A DNA stretch of 64,000 nucleotides from an uncultured Roseburia sp. Its GTDB lineage: Bacteria > Bacillota_A > Clostridia > Lachnospirales > Lachnospiraceae. Each line of letters begins with the position of its first letter. Position 1 is the stretch's first letter. This document shows, one piece after another, positions 42,014 through 51,828 of this stretch. The stretch is taken from contig USRX01000003.1 of NCBI GenBank assembly GCA_900557275.1, forward strand, positions 1 to 64,000, written 5' to 3'. The notes below the pieces were generated by a model, which saw nothing but the letters and a program-made list of their open reading frames with translations, made no database searches and was not told the DNA's origin. The translations under genes and the position numbers were made by a program.

Positions 42014-42055
42014 ACCCCGTGATTCTCGGAATCCAGAATTCCGAAAACACGGGGT
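42014..42055. terminator. Bidirectional terminator between convergent pyrI and rny
   Basis: ACCCCGTG (42014-42021) pairs with CACGGGGT (42048-42055), enclosing TCGGAAT/ATTCCGA. TTTT runs follow on both strands, so it ends both the pyrBI and the rny transcripts. Confidence 0.85.
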
Positions 42056-42086
42056 ATACTTTTAGTTAGAACTGCGTACAGTTGTC

Positions 42087-43643
42087 TTATTTTGCGTAAT
42101 CAACCACACGGGACTCACGGATCACATTGATCTTAATCTGTCCAGGATATTCCAGTTCAGATTCGATCTGTTTGGAAATATCGCGTGCCATTAATACCAT
42201 GTCCGCATCAGATACCTGATCCGGTACAACCATAATACGAATCTCTCTACCTGCTTGAATTGCAAAAGATTTTTCTACACCTTTGAAACTGTTCGTGATG
42301 TCTTCCAGCTGTTTTAATCTGTTGGAATATGTTTCCAGTGTCTCTCTACGTGCACCCGGACGAGCTGCAGAAATCGTATCTGCCGCCTGAACGATACATG
42401 CAATAAGAGTTTCCGGTTCCACATCTCCATGATGGGCTTCTACTGCATTGATAACAGTAGCGGATTCTTTGTATTTTCTACAAAGATCTACACCGATCTG
42501 AATGTGGGAGCCTTCCATCTCATGATCCACAGATTTTCCGATATCGTGTAACAGACCTGCACGTTTTGCAACTCTGACATCAACACCGACTTCTGCTGCC
42601 AGAAGTCCGGAAATCTGTGCCACTTCGATAGAATGTTTTAATGCATTCTGACCATAGCTGGTTCTGAATTTCATCCGACCCAACAGACGGACTAATTCCG
42701 GATGAATGCCATGAACTCCAACTTCCAGAGTAGCTGCCTCGCCCTCTTCACGAATCATGGATTCTACTTCTTTCTGTGCTTTCTCTACCATCTCTTCGAT
42801 TCTGGCCGGATGGATACGTCCATCTACAATCAGTTTTTCAAGAGCGATCCGGGCAACTTCACGACGGATCGGGTCAAAGCCGGACAGAATAACGGCTTCC
42901 GGTGTATCATCAATAATGAGATCCACACCTGTCATGGTCTCCAGTGTACGGATGTTTCGACCCTCTCGACCAATGATACGGCCTTTCATTTCATCATTTG
43001 GAAGCTGTACAACAGAGATTGTTGTCTCAGCCACATGATCTGCAGCACATTTCTGAATCGCAGTAACCACATATTCTTTGGCTTTCTTTCCTGCTTCTTC
43101 TTTTGCCTTTGCTTCCATCTCTTTGATGAGTTTTGCTGTATCAAGTTTGACATCTTCTTCAACAGTTTTTAAAAGGTATTCTTTTGCCTGTTCGGAGGTA
43201 AGTCCTGAGATTCTTTCCAGTTCCTGTACTCTTTCTTCATTAAGCTTGGAAACCTCAGCTTTCTGCCGTCTGATCTCTTCTTCTTTTGCTGCAAAGCCTG
43301 CCTCTTTTTTCTCGATAGCCTCCAGCTTTTTGTCCAGATTTTCTTCTTTCTGGACGATACGGCGTTCATTACGCTGAATCTCTGCTCTGCGGTCTTTGAT
43401 TTCCCGGTCGAGTTCATTTTTTGTCTTAATGGACTCTTCTTTGACCTCAAGCAATGCTTCGCGTTTCTTTGCCTCAGCTGCTTTTACGGCATCATCGATA
43501 ATTGTTCTGGCACGCTCCTCCGCACTTCCGATCTTCTCATCTGATACTTTCTGGATATGAGATTTCGTAACCAAGTGCGTTACTACTGCAACAATGACAG
43601 CAACGACAACAGCTGTGATTATCACTGCAACGATTGTTGGCAC
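42087..43643 (-). CDS. rny: Ribonuclease Y
   Basis: A 518-aa membrane-anchored endoribonuclease that starts mRNA decay. An N-terminal helix (about 3-26) anchors it, a long coiled coil (about 30-190, rich in Glu/Lys/Arg) follows, then the KH domain with the [15 protein letters not shown] loop (about 222) and the HD nuclease domain with [15 protein letters not shown] (about 362). The start is GTG at 43643, with AAGGAGG 7 nt upstream. It has its own promoter and shares the terminator with pyrI. Confidence 0.97.
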   Translation of the reverse strand: MPTIVAVIITAVVVAVIVAVVTHLVTKSHIQKVSDEKIGSAEERARTIIDDAVKAAEAKKREALLEVKEESIKTKNELDREIKDRRAEIQRNERRIVQKEENLDKKLEAIEKKEAGFAAKEEEIRRQKAEVSKLNEERVQELERISGLTSEQAKEYLLKTVEEDVKLDTAKLIKEMEAKAKEEAGKKAKEYVVTAIQKCAADHVAETTISVVQLPNDEMKGRIIGREGRNIRTLETMTGVDLIIDDTPEAVILSGFDPIRREVARIALEKLIVDGRIHPARIEEMVEKAQKEVESMIREEGEAATLEVGVHGIHPELVRLLGRMKFRTSYGQNALKHSIEVAQISGLLAAEVGVDVRVAKRAGLLHDIGKSVDHEMEGSHIQIGVDLCRKYKESATVINAVEAHHGDVEPETLIACIVQAADTISAARPGARRETLETYSNRLKQLEDITNSFKGVEKSFAIQAGREIRIMVVPDQVSDADMVLMARDISKQIESELEYPGQIKINVIRESRVVDYAK

Positions 43644-43720
43644 AGGAGCACCTCCTTATTTAATTTTCATTGTACATATAACAAATAAATCTTATTGTAT
43701 GTCATAACTACAACATATAA

Positions 43721-43749
43721 ATTTTATACTTTTTTCCAGTCTCTGTCAA
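43721..43749 (-). promoter_or_regulatory. rny promoter
   Basis: A consensus TTGACA (43749-43744) and TAAAAT (43726-43721) are 17 nt apart on the minus strand. A TTCACT/AGTGAA palindrome (43754-43773) abuts the -35 box and may be a regulator site. Confidence 0.7.
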
Positions 43750-43770
43750 GCATTTCACTATCTATCAAGT

Positions 43771-43837
43771 GAAGAATTTCATCCCCAGAAATAATTTTCT
43801 GATGGGCATTGTTTCAAACAACAATCAGGAATTCTTC
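43771..43837. other. Three-way-junction-like folded element of unknown class
   Basis: Outer arms GAAGAATT (43771-43778) and AATTCTTC (43830-43837) enclose two hairpins: CAGAAA-TAAT-TTTCTG near 43786-43801 and TTGTTT-C-AAACAA near 43810-43822. The element lies between the recX terminator and the rny promoter with no gene in it. It is a candidate small RNA or mini-transposon relic. Confidence 0.45.
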
Positions 43838-43887
43838 TCGCATTTTTATTAATACCCGATATTTTTAAATGTCTCATTTATTTTATT

Positions 43888-43926
43888 CTGAAAAAGAGAT
43901 TTCCTGGCAGGAAATCTCTTTTTCAG
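43888..43926 (-). terminator. Terminator of recA-recX
   Basis: A perfect 17-bp stem (43888-43904 with 43910-43926) around a 5-nt loop TGGCA, with a T-run in its 3' arm on either strand. It lies about 50 nt after the recX stop. Confidence 0.85.
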
Positions 43927-43976
43927 AACATATACGCTATGATATCTTTAAACGATTCTGAAAGCACATAATAAAG

Positions 43977-44576
43977 TCACATTTGATTCATGCAATGCAG
44001 TATCTCACTGCTGCGAAATCCTCTGCGGGCGAGATACTGATAGACTCTCCTGCGTTCCCCTTCATCTGCTGTCTCGGCATTGTATCGTTTTTTTTCCAGC
44101 AGCCGGCAAATCAGCTGTTCAGCGTCTGTCTCCAGACATTCTTCCAATGCATGATCTATCACTTCCCGTTCTACGCCTTTCTGCGTCAGCGCGATCTTTA
44201 TCTGCATCTTACTTTTTGTATCCTGGTGGCAACGAACATAGTTTTCTGCATATCTGACATCATCGATATAATGATAGAATCGCACATAAGCAATCGCATC
44301 CTCTACGATTTCTTCCGGATATTCACTCTGCACAAGTTTTTCCCGAAGCTGCTTTTCTGTGCGATCCATTTTCTGCAACAGATACATAGCACGTTTTCTT
44401 GCCCGTTTCTGTAAGATTGTTTTACATATCTCATCCCAGGCTGTGACTTCCAGTTCTGAACCTTCAGAGATATTAAAAACTGCTGCCTCTTTCCGATATA
44501 ATGGAAATATAGTTCCATTTTCCAGACGAATACGAATTCGACCACGACTCATTTCTGTTATTTCCACTATCTGCAT
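43977..44576 (-). CDS. recX: RecA regulator RecX
   Basis: A 199-aa helical protein that binds RecA filaments and limits their activity. An N-terminal beta segment (MQIVEITEMSRGRIRIRLEN) leads into three-helix repeats: ARKRAMYLLQKMDRTEKQLR, RFYHYIDDVRYAENYVRC and the C-terminal VYQYLARRGFRSSEILHCM. It follows recA on the same strand after a structured 192-nt gap, so it is probably made from the recA transcript at a lower level. The ribosome-binding site (GGAG at 12 nt) is weak, which also fits low production. Confidence 0.93.
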   Translation of the reverse strand: MQIVEITEMSRGRIRIRLENGTIFPLYRKEAAVFNISEGSELEVTAWDEICKTILQKRARKRAMYLLQKMDRTEKQLREKLVQSEYPEEIVEDAIAYVRFYHYIDDVRYAENYVRCHQDTKSKMQIKIALTQKGVEREVIDHALEECLETDAEQLICRLLEKKRYNAETADEGERRRVYQYLARRGFRSSEILHCMNQM

Positions 44577-44684
44577 GATATTTCATTCTCCAACAATATT
44601 CTATTTTCATTCATCATGAAACTTCCGGTAAAGTTCTGTTTTTCTACCATTATTAAATGCTTATTTAAAGCCGCACTTTCTTTA

Positions 44685-44738
44685 AAGAGCTATATGACTA
44701 TTCGCCCGGACATGGGAGTCCGGATTGCTGTAGCCCTT
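44685..44738 (-). other. Structured element in the recA-recX gap
   Basis: The outer arms at 44685-44692 and 44731-44738 pair over 8 bp with one G-U (minus reading AAGGGCTA/TAGCTCTT). The inner hairpin CCGGAC/GTCCGG lies at 44706-44723. No U-run follows, so it is more likely a partial attenuator or processing site that lowers recX than a full terminator. Confidence 0.5.
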
Positions 44739-44768
44739 TACCTGTTCTTTCATTAATGAAATATCATC

Positions 44769-45854
44769 TTACAGATTTTCTGATGTATCTGTGCTTTTTT
44801 CAGTATCTGCTTGCGTATTGTTTTCTGTCATACAGTCTTCAGAACCGTCCAGCTTATAGAAATCCCTGACTTTCTGCTCAATCTCATCCCGCATTTCCGG
44901 ATGTTCTTTCAGGAATGTCTTCGCGTTCTCACGACCCTGACCGATCTTATCTCCTTCGTATGCATACCATGCTCCGGATTTGTTTACCACATTAATATTC
45001 GCCGCCAGATCCAGAATATCGCCTTCTCTTGAAATTCCCTGACCGAACATAATATCAAATTCTGCCTCTTTAAATGGCGGTGCAATCTTATTTTTTACAA
45101 CTTTTACTCTGGTACGGTTTCCAACAAATTCACCGCTCTGTTTCAGTGTCTCGATTCTGCGCACGTCCATACGGATAGAGGAATAGAATTTCAGCGCACG
45201 ACCACCGGTCGTCGTTTCCGGGCTGCCAAACATAACGCCAACTTTTTCACGCAGCTGGTTGATAAAGATGACGATACAGTTAGAACGGCTGATGGCAGCT
45301 GTAAGTTTACGCAGTGCCTGTGACATCAGTCGTGCCTGCAGACCTACATGTGAATCTCCCATATCACCGTCAATCTCTGCTTTCGGAACAAGCGCAGCAA
45401 CAGAGTCCACAATTACAATATCCACTGCCCCAGAACGTACCATTGTCTCTGTGATCTCCAGCGCCTGCTCGCCGTTATCTGGCTGTGAAATATACAGATC
45501 ATCAATATTTACACCGATATTTTTCGCATATACAGGATCTAATGCATGCTCTGCATCGATAAATCCTGCGATACCGCCTGCTTTCTGCACTTCTGCTACC
45601 ATATGAAGCGCTACGGTCGTCTTACCACTGGACTCCGGTCCATAGACCTCAATGATCCTTCCTTTCGGTACACCGCCAAGTCCCAGTGCAATATCAAGAC
45701 TCAGACAACCTGTCGGAACCGTCTCAACATTCATATTTGCTCCGGAATCCCCCAGTTTCATGATCGCGCCTTTTCCATACTGTTTCTCAATCTGTGAGAT
45801 CGCTGCATCCAACGCTTTTAATTTATCTTCTTTTCTATTATCTTCTTTCGCCAT
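44769..45854 (-). CDS. recA: Recombinase RecA
   Basis: A 361-aa recombinase for homologous recombination and SOS induction. It has Walker [13 protein letters not shown] (about residue 71), Walker [14 protein letters not shown] (about 142), the DNA-binding loop [17 protein letters not shown] and the [14 protein letters not shown] segment. An acidic Thr/Asp-rich tail closes the protein. AAGGAG is 6 nt before the ATG. A perfect LexA box overlaps the leader, so the gene is DNA-damage inducible. Confidence 0.99.
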   Translation of the reverse strand: MAKEDNRKEDKLKALDAAISQIEKQYGKGAIMKLGDSGANMNVETVPTGCLSLDIALGLGGVPKGRIIEVYGPESSGKTTVALHMVAEVQKAGGIAGFIDAEHALDPVYAKNIGVNIDDLYISQPDNGEQALEITETMVRSGAVDIVIVDSVAALVPKAEIDGDMGDSHVGLQARLMSQALRKLTAAISRSNCIVIFINQLREKVGVMFGSPETTTGGRALKFYSSIRMDVRRIETLKQSGEFVGNRTRVKVVKNKIAPPFKEAEFDIMFGQGISREGDILDLAANINVVNKSGAWYAYEGDKIGQGRENAKTFLKEHPEMRDEIEQKVRDFYKLDGSEDCMTENNTQADTEKSTDTSENL

Positions 45855-45869
45855 TCTTTTCTCCTTATG

Positions 45870-45883
45870 CGAACTTATGTTCG
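45870..45883 (-). promoter_or_regulatory. LexA-binding SOS box of recA
   Basis: CGAAC-ATAA-GTTCG (minus reading) is a perfect match to the Gram-positive LexA consensus CGAAC-N4-GTTCG. It lies just downstream of the -10, 16 nt before the recA start. Confidence 0.92.
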
Positions 45884-45895
45884 TTCTTTGTTCTC

Positions 45896-45924
45896 ATATT
45901 AATATACAAACGGTAAAAAGTCAA
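45896..45924 (-). promoter_or_regulatory. recA promoter
   Basis: TTGACT (45924-45919) and TAATAT (45901-45896) are 17 nt apart on the minus strand; the SOS box begins 12 nt downstream of the -10. Confidence 0.8.
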
Positions 45925-46090
45925 CCAGATTATTTTGAAAATTATTCCTGACATCACAGGAACCGAATATTTTTCTATAGACAAGATGAAAGAAACCGGA
46001 GTATTCCCAGTTAGATAATAACAGTATTATTTTAGCATATTTCATCGTTTTCACACAATACATTCTGTAATTATTTCTATAAATCAAAAA

Positions 46091-46125
46091 TCCCTGTACG
46101 AAAAATTTGTATTTCCATACAGGGA
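46091..46125 (-). terminator. Terminator after trxA
   Basis: TCCCTGTA (46091-46098) pairs with TACAGGGA (46118-46125), and TTTTTGA follows on the minus strand. It ends the prfC-trxA transcript about 33 nt after the trxA stop. The rest of the recA-trxA gap holds the recA promoter and nothing else I can support. Confidence 0.8.
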
Positions 46126-46157
46126 TGTCATATTCTGTATTTTTTTGAAAAATTCTG

Positions 46158-46460
46158 CTATTTCAGCAGCTGCTCTACGGATGCTTCATCCTGAAGACCT
46201 ACTGCTTTCTGCACAATCTCGCCGTTTTTAAAAATGATAAGGGTCGGAATGCTCATCACGCCAAACTGCTGTGCCAGTGCAATCTCCTCGTCCACGTTTA
46301 CTTTTCCAAATACAACGTCCTGTCTTTTTTCTGCAAGGGCATCAATAATCGGACCCTGCATCTGACACGGGCCACACCAGGTTGCCCAAAAATCCAGCAG
46401 CACGGTCTCATTGTTTTTAACGATTTCTTCAAAATTTGCGGTTGTTACGGTCTGTACCAT
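46158..46460 (-). CDS. trxA: Thioredoxin
   Basis: A 100-aa thioredoxin with the active site FWATWCGPCQMQ (about residue 25), the cis-proline motif MSIPTLIIFKNG (about 71) and the usual length. It reduces disulfides in the cytosol. GAGG precedes the ATG. It lies 32 nt after prfC on the same strand, and a terminator follows. No thioredoxin reductase gene is in the window. Confidence 0.97.
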   Translation of the reverse strand: MVQTVTTANFEEIVKNNETVLLDFWATWCGPCQMQGPIIDALAEKRQDVVFGKVNVDEEIALAQQFGVMSIPTLIIFKNGEIVQKAVGLQDEASVEQLLK

Positions 46461-46492
46461 ATCTGTTCCTCTCTTTCATCTTTCTGTTATTC

Positions 46493-48082
46493 TTAATTCC
46501 GCCCGAACTCAGACAGCACCAGTCCTTCGTTTCTGTCAAGCGTCATGCCCACACTCCAGCTGTTGACAAACAGAAGCAGCGGATTACCTTTCAGGTCTTT
46601 AATCTTCTTCATATCAGAAGTTCCTTTTAACGCATCCAGATCGAGCTCTTTGTTTTCAATCCAGCGGATGTGCTCATACGGAAGCTTTTCCAGACGGATA
46701 TCTACATTATATTCGTTTTCCAAACGGAATTTCAATACATCAAACTGCAGGACACCAACAACGCCGACAATGATTTCTTCCATACCGGTATTGTACTCCT
46801 GAAAAATCTGGATCGCACCTTCCTGTGCAATCTGTGTGATACCTTTGACGAACTGTTTTCGTTTCATCGTATCCATCTGTGTGACTCTGGCAAAATGCTC
46901 CGGTGCGAACGTCGGGATTCCTTCAAATGCAAACTTTTCCGAAGATGTTGTGATCGTATCTCCAATGGAAAAGATTCCCGGGTCAAATACACCAATAATA
47001 TCTCCTGCATAGGCCTCTTCTACAATCTTACGCTCCTGTGCCATCATCTGCTGTGGCTGGGAAAGCTTCATTTTTCTGCCCCCCTGCACATGTGTCACTT
47101 CCATGCCCGCATTGAACTTACCAGAGCAGATACGCATAAATGCGATCCTGTCACGATGAGCTTTATTCATATTAGCCTGGATTTTAAATACAAATGCACT
47201 GAAATCCTCTGAAAACGGATCGATCACACCCACATCTGCCGTTCTCGGCAACGGAGAGGTAGTCATCTGCAGGAAATGTTTCAGGAATGTCTCCACACCA
47301 AAATTTGTCAATGCAGAGCCGAAAAATACCGGGGAAAGTTCCCCCTTTGATACCAGTTCCTGATCAAACGCTGCACTTGCTCCGTCCAGAAGCTCAATTT
47401 CTTCCATGAGCTGACTGTAATTTTCCTCGCCAATCACAGACTGAATATCCGGATCATCAATCTCGTACTCTGTCTCCGTACCTTCTTTTGTTCCTTTCAG
47501 CGTATCAGAAAAAATCATAACTTTTCTCGTATTTCTGTCATATACGCCTTTGAAATTTTTACCAGAACCGATAGGCCAGTTAACCGGACATGTAGCGATT
47601 CCAAGCTCTTTTTCAATCTCATCTATCAGATCAAAGGTATCATTTGCATCACGATCCATTTTATTGATAAATGTAAAAATCGGGATATGACGCATAACAC
47701 AGACTTTGAACAGTTTTCTTGTCTGTGCTTCCACACCTTTTGAACCATCAATTACCATAACTGCTGAATCCGCAGCCATCAGCGTACGATACGTATCTTC
47801 TGAGAAATCCTGATGTCCCGGTGTATCAAGAATATTAATACAGTATCCATCATAATTAAACTGCAATACGGAAGAAGTTACAGAAATACCTCTCTGTTTT
47901 TCAATCTCCATCCAGTCTGATACAGCATGTCTCGCTGTTGCTTTTCCTTTTACCGATCCTGCCAGATTGATTGCGCCTCCATAAAGAAGAAATTTCTCTG
48001 TCAGTGTAGTCTTTCCCGCATCCGGGTGGGAAATGATCGCAAAGGTTCTTCGTTTCTCTATCTCTTTTCTAAAATCAGCCAA
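46493..48082 (-). CDS. prfC: Peptide chain release factor 3
   Basis: A 529-aa GTPase that recycles RF1/RF2 from the ribosome. G-domain motifs: SHPDAGKTTLTEK (about residue 19), the switch region with KQRGISVTSSV, DTPGHQDF (about 87) and NKMDRD (about 141). The domain 2 beta barrel and the RF3-specific C-terminal domain follow, ending LVLSEFGRN. The start is TTG at 48082 with GGAGG 7 nt upstream; no ATG fits the family N-terminus. trxA follows. Confidence 0.97.
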   Translation of the reverse strand: MADFRKEIEKRRTFAIISHPDAGKTTLTEKFLLYGGAINLAGSVKGKATARHAVSDWMEIEKQRGISVTSSVLQFNYDGYCINILDTPGHQDFSEDTYRTLMAADSAVMVIDGSKGVEAQTRKLFKVCVMRHIPIFTFINKMDRDANDTFDLIDEIEKELGIATCPVNWPIGSGKNFKGVYDRNTRKVMIFSDTLKGTKEGTETEYEIDDPDIQSVIGEENYSQLMEEIELLDGASAAFDQELVSKGELSPVFFGSALTNFGVETFLKHFLQMTTSPLPRTADVGVIDPFSEDFSAFVFKIQANMNKAHRDRIAFMRICSGKFNAGMEVTHVQGGRKMKLSQPQQMMAQERKIVEEAYAGDIIGVFDPGIFSIGDTITTSSEKFAFEGIPTFAPEHFARVTQMDTMKRKQFVKGITQIAQEGAIQIFQEYNTGMEEIIVGVVGVLQFDVLKFRLENEYNVDIRLEKLPYEHIRWIENKELDLDALKGTSDMKKIKDLKGNPLLLFVNSWSVGMTLDRNEGLVLSEFGRN

Positions 48083-48248
48083 AGTGCTTCCTCCAATGTT
48101 TTTTATGTGCTGTTTTTCCTTTTGACACAGAATACACCTCCACTGCTCACGGTATTCTGAGCGCGGCTATTGCTGCGCCTGTTCTGAAAAACAGGGATTT
48201 CTTTCACTAATGGGTTTTTACCCTAACTAAAACATTGTAAAGGAGCTG

Positions 48249-49409
48249 TCATTTCTTGTCAAGAATACTCTTACCATGGATTTTTGCTGTGATGTCAAAA
48301 TAGTCCAGAATCGTAGCGCCAATATCAGCAAAAGTATTTCTGGTTCCGTAATTATTCCCCATGGGAAGGTTCTGACTGTAAATAATCCATGGCGTATATT
48401 CCCTGGAATGATCTGTTGACGGCGTAGACGGATCGCAGCCATGATCTGCTGTGATCATCAGCACATCTTCCGGAAGAAGCTTGGTCAGAAGTTCCGGAAG
48501 ACGCTCATCAAAATACGTCAGCGCTTTTGCATACCCTTCCACATCATTCCGGTGACCATAAAGCATATCATAGTCCACCAGATTCGTAAAACAAAGACCC
48601 TCAAAGTCTCTCTCCATCCAGTTCAGTGTCTTGTCTATGCCATCTGCATTATTTTTTGTACGGACAAATTCCGTAATGCCTTTTCCGGCAAAAATATCGC
48701 AGATTTTGCCTATAGCAAGCACTTCCCGACCGGAATCTTTCAACTGATCCAACATGGTAACAGCCGGTGGCTGCAGAGAATAATCATGACGGTTAGAGGT
48801 GCGTGTAAAATTCCCCGGCTCTCCGATAAACGGTCTTGCGATCACTCTTCCAACATTATGCTCTCCCTGTAGCATATCCCGTGCGATCTGACAATATTCA
48901 TACAGCTGTGAAACCGGAACAATCGCTTCATGTGCCGCAATCTGAAATACAGAATCCGCAGAAGTGTACACAATCAGATCTCCGGTCTCCATATGCTGTT
49001 TTCCATAATCTTTGATGACTTCCGTACCGGAATACGGTTTGTTGCATAAGACGCCTCTACCCGTCTTTCGGGAAAATTCTGCAATTACTTCTTCCGGGAA
49101 ACCATTTGGATAAACCGGCAACGGTTTATCAGAGATCACGCCGGAGATCTCCCAGTGACCAATCGTGGTATCTTTCCCCTTAGACGCTTCCGTCATTCTT
49201 GCATAAGACGCCTTGGGATGCTCTACCGGTGTTCCCACTTCCACTCCATCAATATTAAACAGTCCAAGCTCCCCCATATGTTCCATATGAAAATACGGGC
49301 TGGAAGCTGCCGCCTTTAATGTATTGCTGCCCTCATCATGATAATCTGCGGCATCCGGCATTTCTCCGATGCCCACACTGTCAAGGACGATCAAAAACAC
49401 TCGTTTCAT
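48249..49409 (-). CDS. deoB: Phosphopentomutase
   Basis: A 386-aa alkaline-phosphatase-superfamily enzyme that interconverts ribose (or deoxyribose) 1- and 5-phosphate in nucleoside salvage. IVLDSVGIGEMPDAADY (metal site, about residue 5), the phosphoacceptor Thr in SKGKDTTIGHWE (about 88), and TADHGCDPSTPSTDHSREY near 320 are intact. GAGGTG precedes the ATG at 49409; an earlier in-frame ATG lacks a ribosome-binding site. It pairs functionally with the purine nucleoside phosphorylase at 62328-63173. Confidence 0.97.
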   Translation of the reverse strand: MKRVFLIVLDSVGIGEMPDAADYHDEGSNTLKAAASSPYFHMEHMGELGLFNIDGVEVGTPVEHPKASYARMTEASKGKDTTIGHWEISGVISDKPLPVYPNGFPEEVIAEFSRKTGRGVLCNKPYSGTEVIKDYGKQHMETGDLIVYTSADSVFQIAAHEAIVPVSQLYEYCQIARDMLQGEHNVGRVIARPFIGEPGNFTRTSNRHDYSLQPPAVTMLDQLKDSGREVLAIGKICDIFAGKGITEFVRTKNNADGIDKTLNWMERDFEGLCFTNLVDYDMLYGHRNDVEGYAKALTYFDERLPELLTKLLPEDVLMITADHGCDPSTPSTDHSREYTPWIIYSQNLPMGNNYGTRNTFADIGATILDYFDITAKIHGKSILDKK

Positions 49410-49651
49410 CTGTAACACCTCGTTTTCTCTATCATTTGGTTTCATATCTGACGATACTCGGTAATATCTGTCAAAAATTCAGATAGTTCTTTTTTCTCGT
49501 CATATAATGATCAATAGATACCTTTTTCCTATAAATCCATTCCACCTGCGAATGCAAAATACTTTGCCTGCTATGTGTCTATAGTATACCACATTTTCTT
49601 ATCTGATAGATGTATTCTCCCTAAAATAACGGTTTTTATCTGATAATTATA

Positions 49652-50320
49652 CTATTTCGTAATCGGTGTGATCACAATCTTATCAGCAGAAACTCCTGTT
49701 TTTCGTTTCACGATGTCTTCTACCTGCGCCCGTTTGGCTTCCGTCACATCCCCCATATCAAGCACAACGTCTGCTTCTCCATCTACAACACTTACTACCA
49801 CATCGGAAAATCCCTTTGCTTTCAGCAGCATCTCTGCCGCATTTTCTTTTTCTGCCACATCCGTCATCTCGATCATTTTGCTGATAGCTTCTTTTTTCTG
49901 TGCTTCTGTCACTGCATTGTTATTTACTACTTCCAGAAGTGTTTCCTTGTTTTTGGAACGGGTCTGTTCCCGGGCAAGTTTCATTTCTGAAGCTTTGTCT
50001 ACGGTTCCGTTATCGCTGTTCGCAAGCACCGTCTCTCCCGGATTTTGCTCTGTCTGGTCGTCCTGTTCGTTCTGCGTGGCATCCGCTGTAGTCTGCGCCG
50101 ATGCATCTGCACCGTCCTGACTGTTATCTTCTGTATCAGTAAATACATCTTCCGACAGATTACCCTCTCCGATATCGCCCGTCTGTGCTTCGCTGGCAGA
50201 AGCTGCATCCGTCTTTTCTTTGCTTCCCACAGACTGGGTATAGCTTACATAACCGGCAACCGCAATCATCAGTGCAAGTGCTGTTATGATAATCTGATTC
50301 TTTTTAAAAACCCGTTTCAT
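49652..50320 (-). CDS. spoIIIAH: Stage III sporulation protein AH
   Basis: A 222-aa mother-cell protein with one N-terminal membrane helix (about 9-27). A Ser/Asp/Gln-rich linker (about 30-110) precedes the conserved C-terminal ring-building domain (REQTRSKNKETLLEVVNNN, then EAMLLKAKGFSDVVVS-like KGFSDVVVSVVDGEADVVLD). SpoIIIAH binds forespore SpoIIQ and resembles the EscJ/FliF ring family, forming the channel between mother cell and forespore. Its ATG overlaps the spoIIIAG stop by 1 nt. Last gene of the operon. The linker is unusually long and acidic. Confidence 0.93.
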   Translation of the reverse strand: MKRVFKKNQIIITALALMIAVAGYVSYTQSVGSKEKTDAASASEAQTGDIGEGNLSEDVFTDTEDNSQDGADASAQTTADATQNEQDDQTEQNPGETVLANSDNGTVDKASEMKLAREQTRSKNKETLLEVVNNNAVTEAQKKEAISKMIEMTDVAEKENAAEMLLKAKGFSDVVVSVVDGEADVVLDMGDVTEAKRAQVEDIVKRKTGVSADKIVITPITK

Positions 50321-50955
50321 TATGTACCCTCCTGCATGCTCATTTTTACTATTTTTATTTTATGTACTTCCACATCAAATAATGCCAGAACCGCGTCAGA
50401 AATATTTTCTGCTACGGAAGCATTTCCACCGCCCTGGGCGACCACAAGCACGCCTTCCACCTCGGGACGCAGCTCTTTTGATACCACCGGGGCGCCAGTT
50501 TCATTTCCCTGTTCATAAACAGTAGATTCTTCTCTCTGGGTTTCGTTAATCGTTCTGCTGCCTCCGGCATCATCACTTTCACTGGTCTGGTTTTCCGTGG
50601 ACTGAACATCTTTTTCCAGAACCGTCTGTCCGCTGTCCTTTAATGTAATCATGACTTTTACTTTTCCTACGCCCGCCACCTGTTCCAGGATTGCTGTCAG
50701 ACGTTGCTCCAGCTCCGCTTCGTATACAGACTGCGCATCCTGTCCGTTCTGTGCGCTCCCACCAGACTGTCCGAAGGCATTCTCCTGCTGCCCGCTGGTC
50801 TTCGTGTTACTGTCCGCTGACTCGGATTGTTTTTTTGAATTTCCCGTAGGCAGAGCAATCACAAGTAACAGTACGCCCACGAGAAATACGATCAGCCATT
50901 GTTCTTTTTTCCATTTTCTCCACTTCTTTTCTTTCCATATCTGTTTCAGATCCAT
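50320..50955 (-). CDS. spoIIIAG: Stage III sporulation protein AG
   Basis: A 211-aa protein with a basic start (DLKQIWKEKKWRKWKKEQW), one membrane helix (about 20-38) and a Ser/Gln/Gly-rich stretch. The ring domain ends with VAGVGKVKVMITLKDSGQTV (about 93) and PEVEGVLVVAQGGGN (about 169). SpoIIIAG forms a large oligomeric ring in the forespore-side channel complex. The gene lies in its standard place between AF and AH. Confidence 0.94.
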   Translation of the reverse strand: MDLKQIWKEKKWRKWKKEQWLIVFLVGVLLLVIALPTGNSKKQSESADSNTKTSGQQENAFGQSGGSAQNGQDAQSVYEAELEQRLTAILEQVAGVGKVKVMITLKDSGQTVLEKDVQSTENQTSESDDAGGSRTINETQREESTVYEQGNETGAPVVSKELRPEVEGVLVVAQGGGNASVAENISDAVLALFDVEVHKIKIVKMSMQEGT

Positions 50956-51081
50956 CTGTTCTGCCTCGTTTTCCGTTACTTCTGCCGATTGTTTTTATTT
51001 TCTATTATTCACACATTCCATTTCTTTTTTACGCACTTTCCAGAAATCATTGGAAACTATTTTTACTGACATTGATGCAAT

Positions 51082-51828
51082 CTACTCCCCACTAATTCTG
51101 ATAATCTGCACCTGTCCATCTGACAGCTGAAACGTCTGTTCCAGCTCCTGTCGCAACGTATCTGTCTTTTTATCTCTATTCTTTTTTTGTGTATCTGAAT
51201 TATCTGGCTGTTCTTCTCCCTGCATACTTGCAGAAACGTCTTTCTGCATTTTTTCTTCCGTACTTGCTGTTTGTTTTTTCCTCTGTTCTCTTTGACTTTG
51301 AATCTGTATCTGAATCCGTTCTACTGCGGTCTGTGTCTTTATGCTGTTGCTGTCAGACGACATTACACCCTTTCCATTATCTGCTCCCTCTCCGTATGTC
51401 TGACCGTTTTTCGTCTCTGTCACTTCCAGATATAACGATGTCAGTTTTGACTGTTCACGATTCCATGTCGGTTCACAATGCTCTAACTGAAAACCTGCCG
51501 CTGCCGTCTTTTCCTCTACCACGGTCGTAACCGCTTCGCTTACCTGTTTCTGCCATGCCTGCGCCTGATACTGACGCAGTTGTGCTTCATCCAACTCGGC
51601 TTCTGTACGGGTCTCTTCCTGATACTGCGACAATATCTGCACAATTCCATTGACCGGATTTTCCAGATGAAACAGCTGCAGCACCGGCTGCATGACTACA
51701 AGTATCCAGATGAGTCCTGCAAAAAAACGTACATATTTTACATACTGTTTTCCCGGAAGCAGCTGCAAAAATACGCTCAGAAAAATAGAAAACAACAAAA
51801 TGCTGCATATCCATGTTTTTACTGCCAT
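51082..51828 (-). CDS. spoIIIAF: Stage III sporulation protein AF
   Basis: A 248-aa protein with two membrane helices at the N-terminus (about 5-22 and 34-53; FFAGLIWILVVMQPVLQLF is the family motif) and a soluble C-terminal domain ending VQIIRISGE. A Gln/Lys/Ser-rich insert of about 60 residues (about 165-225) makes it longer than the roughly 200 aa of bacillar SpoIIIAF. Part of the engulfment-channel complex. The ribosome-binding site is weak. Confidence 0.9.
   Translation of the reverse strand: MAVKTWICSILLFSIFLSVFLQLLPGKQYVKYVRFFAGLIWILVVMQPVLQLFHLENPVNGIVQILSQYQEETRTEAELDEAQLRQYQAQAWQKQVSEAVTTVVEEKTAAAGFQLEHCEPTWNREQSKLTSLYLEVTETKNGQTYGEGADNGKGVMSSDSNSIKTQTAVERIQIQIQSQREQRKKQTASTEEKMQKDVSASMQGEEQPDNSDTQKKNRDKKTDTLRQELEQTFQLSDGQVQIIRISGE

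Noticed and set aside
48178..48223. Terminator after deoB
   Set aside because: Two short hairpins (CCTGTT/AACAGG and GGGT/ACCC) exist, but neither is followed by a U-run on the minus strand.
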